This document shows, one piece after another, positions 1 through 5,618 of a stretch of 8,699 nt of DNA (positions within the stretch are counted from its first letter, which is position 1; every line of letters starts with the position of its first letter). The stretch is from Cytophagales bacterium (GTDB lineage: Bacteria; Bacteroidota; Bacteroidia; Cytophagales; Cyclobacteriaceae), in NCBI GenBank assembly GCA_029262935.1, contig JAJCYK010000618.1, forward strand, positions 1 through 8,699, given 5' to 3'. The notes beneath the pieces were generated by a model. It was given only the letters and a program-made list of their open reading frames with translations, did not search any database and was not told where the DNA came from. The position numbers and the translations under genes were made by a program.

Positions 1-907
1 AGAATTTGCCTCCAGGGGCTCGGCCTGTATAATCAAAGTTCAACCAAACAACCCCATTTTGGTCTACGTGGTAGTAAACACTTTTGCTCTTAGACTCTTT
101 GACAAAGAGCTTATGTCTTATGAGGAATATGGCCTTATCAAGCTCATGTTTGCTGCCCACTCGGAGTTCAGGATAAATGTGATGTGTGGTTCTAACCAAC
201 CTTACCTGGGCTCCAACAAATTTTAAGCAAGCTGCCATTAAGATGGCATGGTCATCACAATCACCGTTAAACTTATCATCGTAAACCTGCTGATTAATAG
301 TCTCACTAGCAGAAGCAAAATATTCCTCACCTGCCGGATCGGATACATATACCCAATGATTGTTTATTTCTTTAAAAATGGAGAAACTTTGAATTAAACT
401 TCGATTGTGCTTGTCTATAAAATCACTAAAATGTTTGGTGCCGATTTTAACAGCAAAGTTACGCACCTCTCCCTCCTTAAAGTTTACCGCTTCAGCTACT
501 TTATATGCGTCCTGAAACGGCTCAAAGTCATCCGCCATTAAAGGCACAGCTACAGGATTGTTTTGCAAGTTGTACAAGGAAACTACATAGTCTTGAAAAG
601 CATCTTGAAAAGCATACTTTCCCTGGGCGCTACTGACGATGGTGACGATCAATCCTACTCCTAAAATCAAAAGCACCAAATGCTTTAAACGCACTACAAT
701 GTAAATAGACAACCCTACCACCAAAATTGAAAACAACAAATGTTCTAAATGGATACCCGCCCCAAGAGGCAACGCAATCCTCGGTAAATGTGGACTCAGA
801 AGGAAGAAAATTGGCAATGCAATGATCACCGCAACCAGGTATAGCAGGATGTTGATCAAAAACGAGAAATCCTTTGCGGTTACTCTTTTGTAGATTTTGT
901 CAATCAT
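1..907 (-). CDS. Membrane-anchored transglutaminase-like protein (partial, C-terminus beyond window)
   Basis: The reading frame starts at ATG 907-905 and stays open to the left edge, giving 302 residues without a stop. Three hydrophobic segments lie at about residues 14-37, 57-72 and 77-93, so the N-terminus is probably a membrane anchor. A soluble domain follows. Its transglutaminase-like core is visible as GDCDDHA (Cys217), then a His in THHIYPEL (His243), then Asp292 in VWLNFDYTG, which matches the Cys-His-Asp order of the papain-like transglutaminase fold. Family members are usually peptidases or cross-linking enzymes. The substrate here cannot be inferred. The start is supported by a consensus -7 box (TATATTTG) 17 bases upstream. 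There is no clear Shine-Dalgarno, as is usual in Bacteroidota. An in-frame 12-base duplication encodes AFQDAFQD at residues 99-106, just after the last membrane segment. The fold assignment is fairly confident; the role is unknown. Confidence 0.75.
   Translation of the reverse strand, partial: MIDKIYKRVTAKDFSFLINILLYLVAVIIALPIFFLLSPHLPRIALPLGAGIHLEHLLFSILVVGLSIYIVVRLKHLVLLILGVGLIVTIVSSAQGKYAFQDAFQDYVVSLYNLQNNPVAVPLMADDFEPFQDAYKVAEAVNFKEGEVRNFAVKIGTKHFSDFIDKHNRSLIQSFSIFKEINNHWVYVSDPAGEEYFASASETINQQVYDDKFNGDCDDHAILMAACLKFVGAQVRLVRTTHHIYPELRVGSKHELDKAIFLIRHKLFVKESKSKSVYYHVDQNGVVWLNFDYTGRAPGGKF
591..614. repeat. 12-bp perfect tandem duplication inside the transglutaminase-like gene
   Basis: The 12-mer tcttgaaaagca occurs twice back to back (591-602 and 603-614). 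Because the unit is a multiple of three, the reading frame is kept and the protein gains a repeated AFQD tetrapeptide (residues 99-106) at the junction between the last membrane segment and the soluble domain. This looks like a slippage duplication. Confidence 0.9.
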
Positions 908-924
908 AAAGAGAATTTATACTT

Positions 925-932
925 CAAATATA
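925..932 (-). promoter_or_regulatory. Bacteroidota-type -7 box for the transglutaminase-like gene
   Basis: On the minus strand the sequence reads TATATTTG, a perfect match to the TAnnTTTG -7 element used by the Bacteroidota primary sigma factor. It lies 17 bases upstream of the ATG at 907, which would give a short leader. The -33 region is weak: about 19 bases upstream is only AATT, inside the palindrome GGAATTCC (950-957). Nothing else of note is seen in the 908-1022 spacer. Confidence 0.5.
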
Positions 933-1022
933 ACAAGAATTAATGGGAGGGAATTCCTTTTTTAATGCAATCTAATTGAAGACCTTACTAGGGCTATGTT
1001 TACCAGTTGTAAAGAGGGGTAT

Positions 1023-1277
1023 CTAGGTAGTCTGGTCCTTGAGACGCATTTTAATAATTAGTTGCTTGGCATTCTGCTTCTTAAGGTAAGTTCTTAAATC
1101 TTCGGACCGTTCATAAGTCCAATCCATTAAGTCAGTAGCTTCAGGTTGCTGAAAGAGCAGTTGATCTTTAGCGAATCTTATATGCACTCCGTTATACCAC
1201 CCGGTATGCACCTCACCATCTATTTTATAGGAGAGATAGAATTTGTGAACCTTAATTTCTTCAGGCTGTCCTTCCAT
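1023..1277 (-). CDS. Small uncharacterised protein (84 aa)
   Basis: I do not recognise this protein. It is 84 residues long, soluble in appearance, without a signal peptide or membrane segment. It is rich in charged and aromatic residues (YLSYKIDGEVHTGWYNG near residues 14-28) and ends in a Lys-rich helix-like tail. It is preferred over an overlapping plus-strand frame (1146-1370) because it has its own promoter-like element (1321-1352) and a 5' leader hairpin (1292-1309), and because its composition looks protein-like, whereas the plus frame is full of Ile/Phe/Ser. The nearest gene downstream (transglutaminase-like, 115 bases away) has its own -7 box, so the two are probably separate units. 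No clear intrinsic terminator follows the stop codon. Confidence 0.6.
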   Translation of the reverse strand: MEGQPEEIKVHKFYLSYKIDGEVHTGWYNGVHIRFAKDQLLFQQPEATDLMDWTYERSEDLRTYLKKQNAKQLIIKMRLKDQTT

Positions 1278-1291
1278 TTATGGATTAGCAA

Positions 1292-1309
1292 ACCGGAAAT
1301 GCTTCCGGT
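1292..1309 (-). promoter_or_regulatory. Leader hairpin upstream of the 84-aa gene
   Basis: A perfect 7-bp inverted repeat (ACCGGAA / TTCCGGT) with a 4-base loop sits 14 bases before the ATG at 1277. If transcription starts about 7 bases downstream of the -7-like box at 1321-1328, the hairpin would be almost at the 5' end of the mRNA. 5'-terminal hairpins commonly protect transcripts from decay. It could instead be a palindromic protein-binding site. No U-tract follows, so it is not a terminator. Confidence 0.5.
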
Positions 1310-1320
1310 ATCATTTATCT

Positions 1321-1352
1321 CAAATAAATCGAATTTATCACATTATACAAAA
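1321..1352 (-). promoter_or_regulatory. Candidate promoter of the 84-aa gene
   Basis: On the minus strand TTTTG (1352-1348) is followed after 19 bases by TTTATTTG (1328-1321). This is one mismatch from the Bacteroidota TAnnTTTG -7 box, at the spacing expected for a -33 TTTG. The spacer also contains TATAAT. The rest of the 1278-1444 spacer holds the leader hairpin and the terminator listed separately. Confidence 0.4.
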
Positions 1353-1393
1353 GAAAAATACAATAATTAATTAGATGTTAAAACATGAATAAC

Positions 1394-1423
1394 AAAAAAG
1401 CCCCGAGTTTTCAGGGCTTTTTT
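1394..1423 (-). terminator. Intrinsic terminator downstream of the DUF2911 gene
   Basis: The arms AAAAAAGCCC (1394-1403) and GGGCTTTTTT (1414-1423) form a 10-bp stem flanked by A and T runs, 21 bases past the DUF2911 stop codon. It should stop DUF2911 transcription on the minus strand. The structure is symmetric enough to work in both directions. It also separates this gene from the 84-aa gene's promoter. Confidence 0.85.
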
Positions 1424-1444
1424 AGATTTCCTAGGTAGTAATAC

Positions 1445-1969
1445 TTACTCCGCACTCACTTTAAAATCGAAGGCTTGGTATTCCCACATAAAATGCACTT
1501 CGCCATTGTCCTTTACTTTAAAGGCTAATTGTTCTTGAAGTTTGTCAGATTTACGGGGTTTTACTTTGATTCTTAAGGCGTCTTCGTCAGCGCTGTAACT
1601 GTAGGCTCCCCATTGATCGGCGTTTTTGTTAAAAATTACCGTCCATTCTCCTTCGGCAGGGATGGTGAATAAAGAATACGTACCAGCTGGTAATGATGAA
1701 CCATTGATCTTTGCATCTTTACTTATGCTAAAGGTAGTGGCCTCATTGGCTCCAGTACGCCATACTTTTCCATAGGCCTCAAGGCCTCCAAATATGGTTC
1801 GACCTTTTACTGATGGAGCACCGTAGTTAACTTCAATTTTCAAATCACCGATTTGGGCGTTTGCAGTCATAGGAGGACTTGGTCTCTTAGACTTATCTCC
1901 TTGAGCAACAGCATTGTTTGCCATACTTAAGACAAAAAATGCTACAAATAAATAGCTTAATTTTTTCAT
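1445..1969 (-). CDS. Exported DUF2911 domain protein
   Basis: This 174-residue protein matches DUF2911, a family of unknown function common in Bacteroidota. A Sec signal peptide (KK, then a hydrophobic core) ends in AVA|Q, with cleavage expected after residue 22. Family hallmarks follow in order: KGRTIFGGL (55-63), YGKVWRTGANEATTF (66-80), PAGTYSLFTIP (94-104), EWTVIFNK (108-115) and QWGAY (119-123). The length is typical for a single-domain member, and the mature protein is predicted to be periplasmic and mostly beta. No catalytic residues are known for the family. The gene is followed by a strong terminator. Upstream lies an unusual spacer with a phased repeat array and a structured RNA candidate that may control it. 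A weak promoter-like arrangement (GTTA, 19 bases, TATTTCGT) ends about 41 bases before the ATG. Confidence 0.9.
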   Translation of the reverse strand: MKKLSYLFVAFFVLSMANNAVAQGDKSKRPSPPMTANAQIGDLKIEVNYGAPSVKGRTIFGGLEAYGKVWRTGANEATTFSISKDAKINGSSLPAGTYSLFTIPAEGEWTVIFNKNADQWGAYSYSADEDALRIKVKPRKSDKLQEQLAFKVKDNGEVHFMWEYQAFDFKVSAE

Positions 1970-2060
1970 AAACCAAATTTCATTAATTTTTGGGACTAGT
2001 GGTATGTTTCACGAAATACTTTTACCTGTGGTTACGATAACGCCTTATTTTCTTTAAATT

Positions 2061-2165
2061 AAAAAACCATCGCAAGAAGTTAAAATGAAAGGAATTATGA
2101 GCATTTCATTGATCTCTGGCAAATTGGGCTGAATTAGCCAGTATAGACCGCCTTCTTGCAATGGT
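2061..2165 (-). ncRNA. Candidate structured RNA: three-way junction ending in a U-tract
   Basis: Read on the minus strand, an outer 14-bp stem joins 2152-2165 to 2066-2079 and is followed directly by six U (2066-2061). Inside it, two helices fill nearly all of the space. Helix B pairs 2137-2149 with 2111-2120 (5 bp, a 3-base bulge, 5 bp). Helix A pairs 2104-2110 with 2084-2090 (7 bp, 13-base loop). Only about six junction bases stay unpaired. The outer stem and helix B each need one G-U pair, and both become A-C mismatches on the plus strand, so the structure is specific to minus-strand RNA. It could be a free small RNA, an attenuator or riboswitch-like leader for DUF2911, or an elaborate terminator for the 484-aa gene, whose stop codon is 77 bases upstream. 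I do not recognise a named family. Confidence 0.4.
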
Positions 2166-2169
2166 CCTT

Positions 2170-2176
2170 CAAGATA
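2170..2176 (-). promoter_or_regulatory. Weak candidate -7 box before the structured RNA
   Basis: On the minus strand the sequence reads TATCTTG, a partial match to TAnnTTTG. If used, transcription would begin near 2165-2163, which is where the outer stem of the RNA candidate starts. No -33 TTTG is present at the right spacing. A poor -33 is common at activator-dependent promoters, and the TTAAC array lies just upstream. The call is an inference only. Confidence 0.22.
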
Positions 2177-2199
2177 GGGAATACCTACAGGTTCTCTTT

Positions 2200-2234
2200 G
2201 TTAACTATGGTTAAGGACTGTTAAATGTTGTTAA
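2200..2234 (-). promoter_or_regulatory. Helically phased direct-repeat operator, four TTAAC at 10-bp spacing
   Basis: On the plus strand GTTAA begins at 2200, 2210, 2220 and 2230. On the minus strand this is TTAAC repeated four times with five variable bases between copies. Further along the minus strand a degenerate fifth unit (GAACC) sits in the same phase. Direct repeats of about one helical turn are the classic binding pattern of OmpR/PhoB-type response regulators, and Bacillus PhoP boxes are TTAACA-like repeats with 5-base gaps. The 10-base period rules out coding constraint. The array starts 8 bases past the 484-aa gene's stop codon and lies 231 or more bases upstream of DUF2911. Confidence 0.5.
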
Positions 2235-2242
2235 TGGGGACA

Positions 2243-3697
2243 TCAACGTTTTGATTGGATCCAGATCTTGAAGTCCAAATAGTCCAACTGGTTATCATCA
2301 AGCAAGGGACTTTCAGCAAACAATTTGTTTTGCAATGACCGGAATAACGATTTATGCGCAGATGCCGGCTTCATACTTATTTTTGAAAAGAAGTTCAGCA
2401 AGACTTTCTCAAAGGACTGGACTTTACCTCTTTTATTGAGAAATCTTCGAGAAGCATTTACCGCGTATTTAAGAACGGTAATGTTTCCCAACTCGTAGTG
2501 AATAATCAAATTTAAAAATTGCGCATAACCAATGATGTCGTTACGAATACCGCTGTACCGCTGTATCAGGATCTTGTTAATGTCCCTCAAGGCTTGGGTG
2601 TATGCTCCGGACATAAACTGGAGGTAAGCAAATTGATAGTAAAACATAACATAATACTCCTTTGGTATGTGATCTACGTATTCCTCCAAAAACAACCGCA
2701 CTTTTGGAATCAGCTCCAACCCTTCTACAAACCTGCCAGAATCACGATAAATTTCTAGTTCAACGTTGTAGGTGCGTAGCCAAAGCTTCATAGTTGTTCT
2801 GTCCTTGTTTTTTAAATCGCACCGTTTGGGAAGGTCTCGGATCTCCTTTAAAAGCGGAGGTATTTCCTCTAAGCGTTTAAGATTCAACAACAATCCAATT
2901 TTATTATTTAAGGCTGTCACATAAGTAGAAGGATCTTCCTTAATATGCCATTCTTGAGTATTTAAATAAACCAAAAGTTGATCCAGCGCTTGCTCAGACT
3001 TTCCGGATTCACCCAGTACCGTATGTGAAGTATAACGCAAATGATAATAAAGTACCTTGGAACGATGCGATGTAGCATTTCGATCGTCTTTCAAATAGGG
3101 ATGGTGCAAAACATCCGATAAACTAGGACTAGAAAATCGACGGGATTGATTGATGGTCAGAGACCAGTACCCATTAAGATGTTCTAAACATTGAATAAGT
3201 GCTTTTTCCTGCTCTAGAAGACCGTTAATCTCATCTCTACTATCTAGAGCCCCTTTTCTTAGTAGTTGTACTCTTCTTTTCCATCCTAAGACCTCCAGCA
3301 GTGCCAACTGATTGTCGTATTTGGTGGCGATCTGCTCGGCGCTTTTTATTGATTTCAGGCAAAGTTCGTAAAGGTCCTTCTTAAAAAGAATCTCAATATC
3401 CTGAAGTAAAATGTGAAGCTTTAGATCGGAAGAGTCTTTGGCATAATAGTTCCTCAAACTTTTGAGAATCATCTTTCTCAAATAGTTTTTAGTAACATGT
3501 AATTGATCAAGAAAGGCTTTTCCTTGAAACTTCGCGTGTATTAATTGCTCATCATATACTTCCATTTCATCTAGAGCTTCAAAGAGCAACCGGTAATTCT
3601 GATCTTTATTTGGCCCCTGCGATTCTAGGTTGAAATAGCGCTTTTCAGATTTGCTCAGGGATTTAATCAGCGAAAAAAGCGCGTCGAATTTTGCCAT
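2243..3697 (-). CDS. Conserved helical (TPR-like) hypothetical protein, 484 aa
   Basis: I recognise this as a type of protein widespread in Bacteroidota and usually annotated as hypothetical, but not a named family. It starts with a helix containing KSLSKSEKRYF (residues 12-22). KNYLRKMILKSLRNYY follows (70-85), then a long run of amphipathic helices rich in Leu, Lys, Tyr and Glu, similar to TPR or other helical-repeat scaffolds. There is no signal peptide or membrane segment, so it is probably cytoplasmic and may mediate protein-protein contacts. No catalytic motif is visible. The ATG at 3697 is the first in the frame, and the sequence before it is the divergent spacer with no Shine-Dalgarno. 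The gene is divergent from the VOC gene. Just past its stop codon comes the TTAAC array. Confidence 0.75.
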   Translation of the reverse strand: MAKFDALFSLIKSLSKSEKRYFNLESQGPNKDQNYRLLFEALDEMEVYDEQLIHAKFQGKAFLDQLHVTKNYLRKMILKSLRNYYAKDSSDLKLHILLQDIEILFKKDLYELCLKSIKSAEQIATKYDNQLALLEVLGWKRRVQLLRKGALDSRDEINGLLEQEKALIQCLEHLNGYWSLTINQSRRFSSPSLSDVLHHPYLKDDRNATSHRSKVLYYHLRYTSHTVLGESGKSEQALDQLLVYLNTQEWHIKEDPSTYVTALNNKIGLLLNLKRLEEIPPLLKEIRDLPKRCDLKNKDRTTMKLWLRTYNVELEIYRDSGRFVEGLELIPKVRLFLEEYVDHIPKEYYVMFYYQFAYLQFMSGAYTQALRDINKILIQRYSGIRNDIIGYAQFLNLIIHYELGNITVLKYAVNASRRFLNKRGKVQSFEKVLLNFFSKISMKPASAHKSLFRSLQNKLFAESPLLDDNQLDYLDFKIWIQSKR

Positions 3698-3730
3698 AGA
3701 AACTTACGTATTAATGTAATAAAAACGTCA

Positions 3731-3861
3731 TTTAGATTAGTACACGTCCTAAATTACAATTATAGAATTTTACGAAAATACAATATTTGGCAAAAACTTT
3801 CTATTTCAAGCTCGTATCATTGAGTATCGAATTAAATAATCTGTTTTATACTAATCCTAAA
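3731..3861. repeat. Imperfect inverted repeat flanking the divergent promoter region
   Basis: TTTAGATTAGTA (3731-3742) is mirrored by TACTAATCCTAAA (3849-3861), a 12-bp match with one extra base. The arms lie 33 bases from the 484-aa gene's start and 4 bases from the VOC gene's start, facing each other across the 168-base A/T-rich spacer (3698-3865). It could be a paired operator coordinating the two divergent genes. In such A/T-rich DNA chance similarity is also possible. No full-consensus -33/-7 pair was found in the spacer. The nearest is AATATTTG (plus, near 3780). Confidence 0.35.
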
Positions 3862-3865
3862 TATT

Positions 3866-4234
3866 ATGGCAAATGCAATTAACTGGTTCGAGATACCAGC
3901 CAAAAATCTAGACCGCGCCTGTGCGTTTTATAGTGCAGTACTTAGTGGGGATATACACCGCGAAGACATAATGGGTACCCGTATGGGTTTCTTGCCTCAT
4001 GCCCAAGAGGGAGTAGGTGGTGCTTTAGTTGAAGGTGAAGGCTACGAACCTTCGGATAGTGGTTCCTTGGTATATTTAAATGGCGGCACTGACTTGGCGG
4101 ACCCTCTAAGCAGAGTTGAATCGGCAGGTGGCAATGTCATAGTACCTAAGACCAAGATATCTGATGAGATTGGTTATTTCGCAATATTCAAAGATACCGA
4201 AGGGAACAAATTGGCACTTCATTCCCCAGCATAA
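3866..4234 (+). CDS. VOC (glyoxalase/bleomycin-resistance fold) family protein
   Basis: This 122-residue protein is a single-copy VOC module pair. The first beta-alpha unit shows NWFEIPAKNLDRACAFYSAVL (residues 6-26), and the family's characteristic ending is GYFAIFKDTEGNKLALHS (103-120), with PKTKISDE before it. These cytoplasmic proteins are usually metal-dependent and include glyoxalases, dioxygenases and antibiotic-binding proteins. Glu9 and His119 are near positions that often bind metal, but I cannot assign a substrate. The length is normal. The ATG at 3866 fits the N-terminus of relatives (MA-NAINWFEIP). It is the first gene of a likely five-gene plus-strand operon. A stem-loop (4245-4271) separates it from DUF2461. 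Confidence 0.85.
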   Translation: MANAINWFEIPAKNLDRACAFYSAVLSGDIHREDIMGTRMGFLPHAQEGVGGALVEGEGYEPSDSGSLVYLNGGTDLADPLSRVESAGGNVIVPKTKISDEIGYFAIFKDTEGNKLALHSPA

Positions 4235-4244
4235 TAATAAATAG

Positions 4245-4271
4245 GTTGGGAGGTCTATGTGGCCTTCCAAC
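4245..4271 (+). other. Intercistronic stem-loop between VOC and DUF2461 genes
   Basis: GTTGGGAGG (4245-4253) pairs with CCTTCCAAC (4263-4271) to give a 9-bp stem with one G-U pair valid on the plus strand, and a 9-base loop. No U-tract follows, so it is a poor terminator. It may mark an mRNA processing or stability point that sets unequal expression. The loop contains an ATG (4257) in frame with DUF2461, which argues that translation does not start there. Confidence 0.5.
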
Positions 4272-4292
4272 ATTTCACTAAATAGCTTTGCT

Positions 4293-4958
4293 ATGTCACA
4301 CTTTACTAATGACTTTATTAAGTTCTTCAAGGAACTAGACAAAAACAACAACAAAGCATGGTTTGATGAAAACCGCAAGCGCTATGAAACCTCTGTAAAG
4401 AAACCATTTTACGCTTTTACAGAAGTCATGATAACGAGAATAAACGAAAGAGATCCAGCTGTACAAATCAGCGCCAAGGATGCAGTTATGAGAATCAATA
4501 GAGATATTCGATTTTCTGCAGATAAAACGCCGTACAATGTCCACTATGGTGCCATTATTTCGTCATCAGGTAGAAAGGACAAATCTGTGCCAGGATTGTT
4601 TCTTCGATTTAGTCCCCAAATGATCGGGGTATTTGGAGGAGCACATGGGGTTGACAAACATCAATTGTTGAATATTCGGAACACCATTCTTAAAAACCCC
4701 AAGAGATTTCAAGATTTGATAACCGATAAAAAATTTGTAGAGAAGTTTGGGTCCATCAAGGGAGAAAAGAACAAGCGCTTACCTGTAGCGTTTCAAGAAT
4801 TAGCTTTAACTCAACCGCTGATAGCAAACAAGCAATTTTACTATGTAGCAGAACTAAACCCCAAATTAATTACCTCTGAGGATCTCACAGAGACCCTAAT
4901 GGACTATTGGGAAACCGCCAGACCGGTTAAAGAGTATTTGTCAGATGCAATGAACTAA
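4293..4958 (+). CDS. DUF2461 (TIGR02453-type) protein
   Basis: The frame is open from ATG 4257, but I place the start at ATG 4293 (MSHFTNDF, 221 residues). The 12 residues before it do not resemble the family and fall within a stem-loop. Family features in order are FFKELDKNNNKAWFDENRKRY (about 11-31) and the signature RINRDIRFSADKTPY (67-81), then a glycine-containing beta region (GVFGGAHGVD) and a C-terminal segment with TRP-like aromatic residues. DUF2461 proteins are about 210-230 residues, cytoplasmic, and of unknown biochemical function. The stop codon overlaps the next start (TAATG), so translation of the two is probably coupled. Confidence 0.88.
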   Translation: MSHFTNDFIKFFKELDKNNNKAWFDENRKRYETSVKKPFYAFTEVMITRINERDPAVQISAKDAVMRINRDIRFSADKTPYNVHYGAIISSSGRKDKSVPGLFLRFSPQMIGVFGGAHGVDKHQLLNIRNTILKNPKRFQDLITDKKFVEKFGSIKGEKNKRLPVAFQELALTQPLIANKQFYYVAELNPKLITSEDLTETLMDYWETARPVKEYLSDAMN

Positions 4959-5278
4959 TGGAAGATCATTTCAACCAAATTGCTAAAGAGTTGATCCAGG
5001 AATACGATCGGGTGACTCCCGGGAATATGATGCGTTCCCCAGCTTTAAGTTTTCAAAAAAAAGTTTTTGCTTTTTACTGGAACAAGCAAATGGTTTTCAA
5101 ATTAGATCACCAAGCTGGCCTACAAATGGAAAACTTCCCTGGCTCTTCTTTTTTAAACCCCTTCAAAAATAAACCGCCTATGAAAGGGTGGTTGGTAGTA
5201 CCAGCAACTCACCACAAAGATTGGAAGTTGCTCACTGAAATGGCCTATGAGAATATATGTAGTGTAACTAAACCTTAA
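4958..5278 (+). CDS. TfoX-N/YjbR-like small protein (first of a tandem pair)
   Basis: This 106-residue protein resembles the TfoX N-terminal / MmcQ-YjbR-like fold. Residues 22-50 (GNMMRSPALS..KKVFAFYWNKQMVFKLD) align by eye with the RMFGG...MFGML...FLLKVD segment of the next gene. PPMKGWLVVP (73-82) and a trailing HHKDWKLLTEMAY match the strand-then-helix end of relatives. It has no signal peptide. Its start overlaps the DUF2461 stop by one base, and the next gene begins 4 bases after its own stop, which suggests stoichiometric expression. The family's role is not well defined: TfoX itself regulates competence, and small stand-alone domains are mostly uncharacterised. Confidence 0.65.
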   Translation: MEDHFNQIAKELIQEYDRVTPGNMMRSPALSFQKKVFAFYWNKQMVFKLDHQAGLQMENFPGSSFLNPFKNKPPMKGWLVVPATHHKDWKLLTEMAYENICSVTKP

Positions 5279-5282
5279 CCCG

Positions 5283-5609
5283 ATGCCTGTCCCTGAATCT
5301 CAAATTAACTTTATACTAGACCAATTAAGCGACCTGGATCAGGTCAGTGCCAAGCGAATGTTTGGTGGCGTTGGCTTTTTTAAGGATGGCAAAATGTTTG
5401 GTATGCTTAATAATAAAGGGGTATTTTTACTAAAAGTTGATGACTCCAACCGGCTAGATTATGAGGAAAAGGGAATGGCACCATTTTCTCATAGTAAGCA
5501 CAAAAAAGGATCCATGCCTTATTACGAGGTACCACTGGAAGTGGTAGAAGACCAAAAAGAACTAGGGTCTTGGGCCGGAAAGTCTTATAACATCGCTAAG
5601 AACAAATAA
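5283..5609 (+). CDS. TfoX/Sxy N-terminal domain protein
   Basis: The protein has 108 residues and consists of a TfoX N-terminal domain alone. The signature RMFGGVGFF (25-33), then KMFGMLNNKGVFLLKVD, and PYYEVPLEVVED with a final W..K.Y helix are all in place. The competence regulator Sxy/TfoX has an additional C-terminal domain, missing here, so this is not expected to be the classical competence activator. It is cytoplasmic with no signal peptide. It is packed between its apparent paralogue and the DinB-fold gene. The function of stand-alone TfoX-N proteins is unknown. Confidence 0.88.
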   Translation: MPVPESQINFILDQLSDLDQVSAKRMFGGVGFFKDGKMFGMLNNKGVFLLKVDDSNRLDYEEKGMAPFSHSKHKKGSMPYYEVPLEVVEDQKELGSWAGKSYNIAKNK

Positions 5610-5618
5610 GGAAAGATT

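Noticed and set aside
950..957. Palindrome GGAATTCC as an operator or terminator
   Set aside because: An 8-base palindrome is expected by chance, no loop or stable hairpin is possible, and there is no second copy nearby.
1146..1370. Plus-strand 74-residue open frame
   Set aside because: It overlaps the 84-aa minus-strand gene, has low-complexity composition, and lacks a promoter or ribosome site of its own.
2066..2165. Miniature transposable element with 14-bp terminal inverted repeats
   Set aside because: No flanking target-site duplication is visible. The interior folds into specific helices with strand-specific G-U pairs, and a U-tract follows one end only, which fits an RNA better. A second genomic copy would reopen this option.
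2212..2242. Ten-residue peptide starting at an ATG overlapping the 484-aa stop (TGATG, minus strand)
   Set aside because: It is very short and crosses the TTAAC array, whose 10-base period is not a coding period.
2519..2758. Plus-strand 79-residue open frame
   Set aside because: It lies wholly antisense to the conserved 484-aa gene and has no recognisable domain.
4257..4292. Upstream ATG start for DUF2461
   Set aside because: The added 12 residues do not fit the family's N-terminus, and the ATG sits in the loop of a stem-loop.
4106..4544. Two minus-strand open frames (4106-4378 and 4335-4544)
   Set aside because: Both are antisense to well-supported VOC and DUF2461 coding sequence and encode Cys/Phe-rich, unrecognisable peptides.
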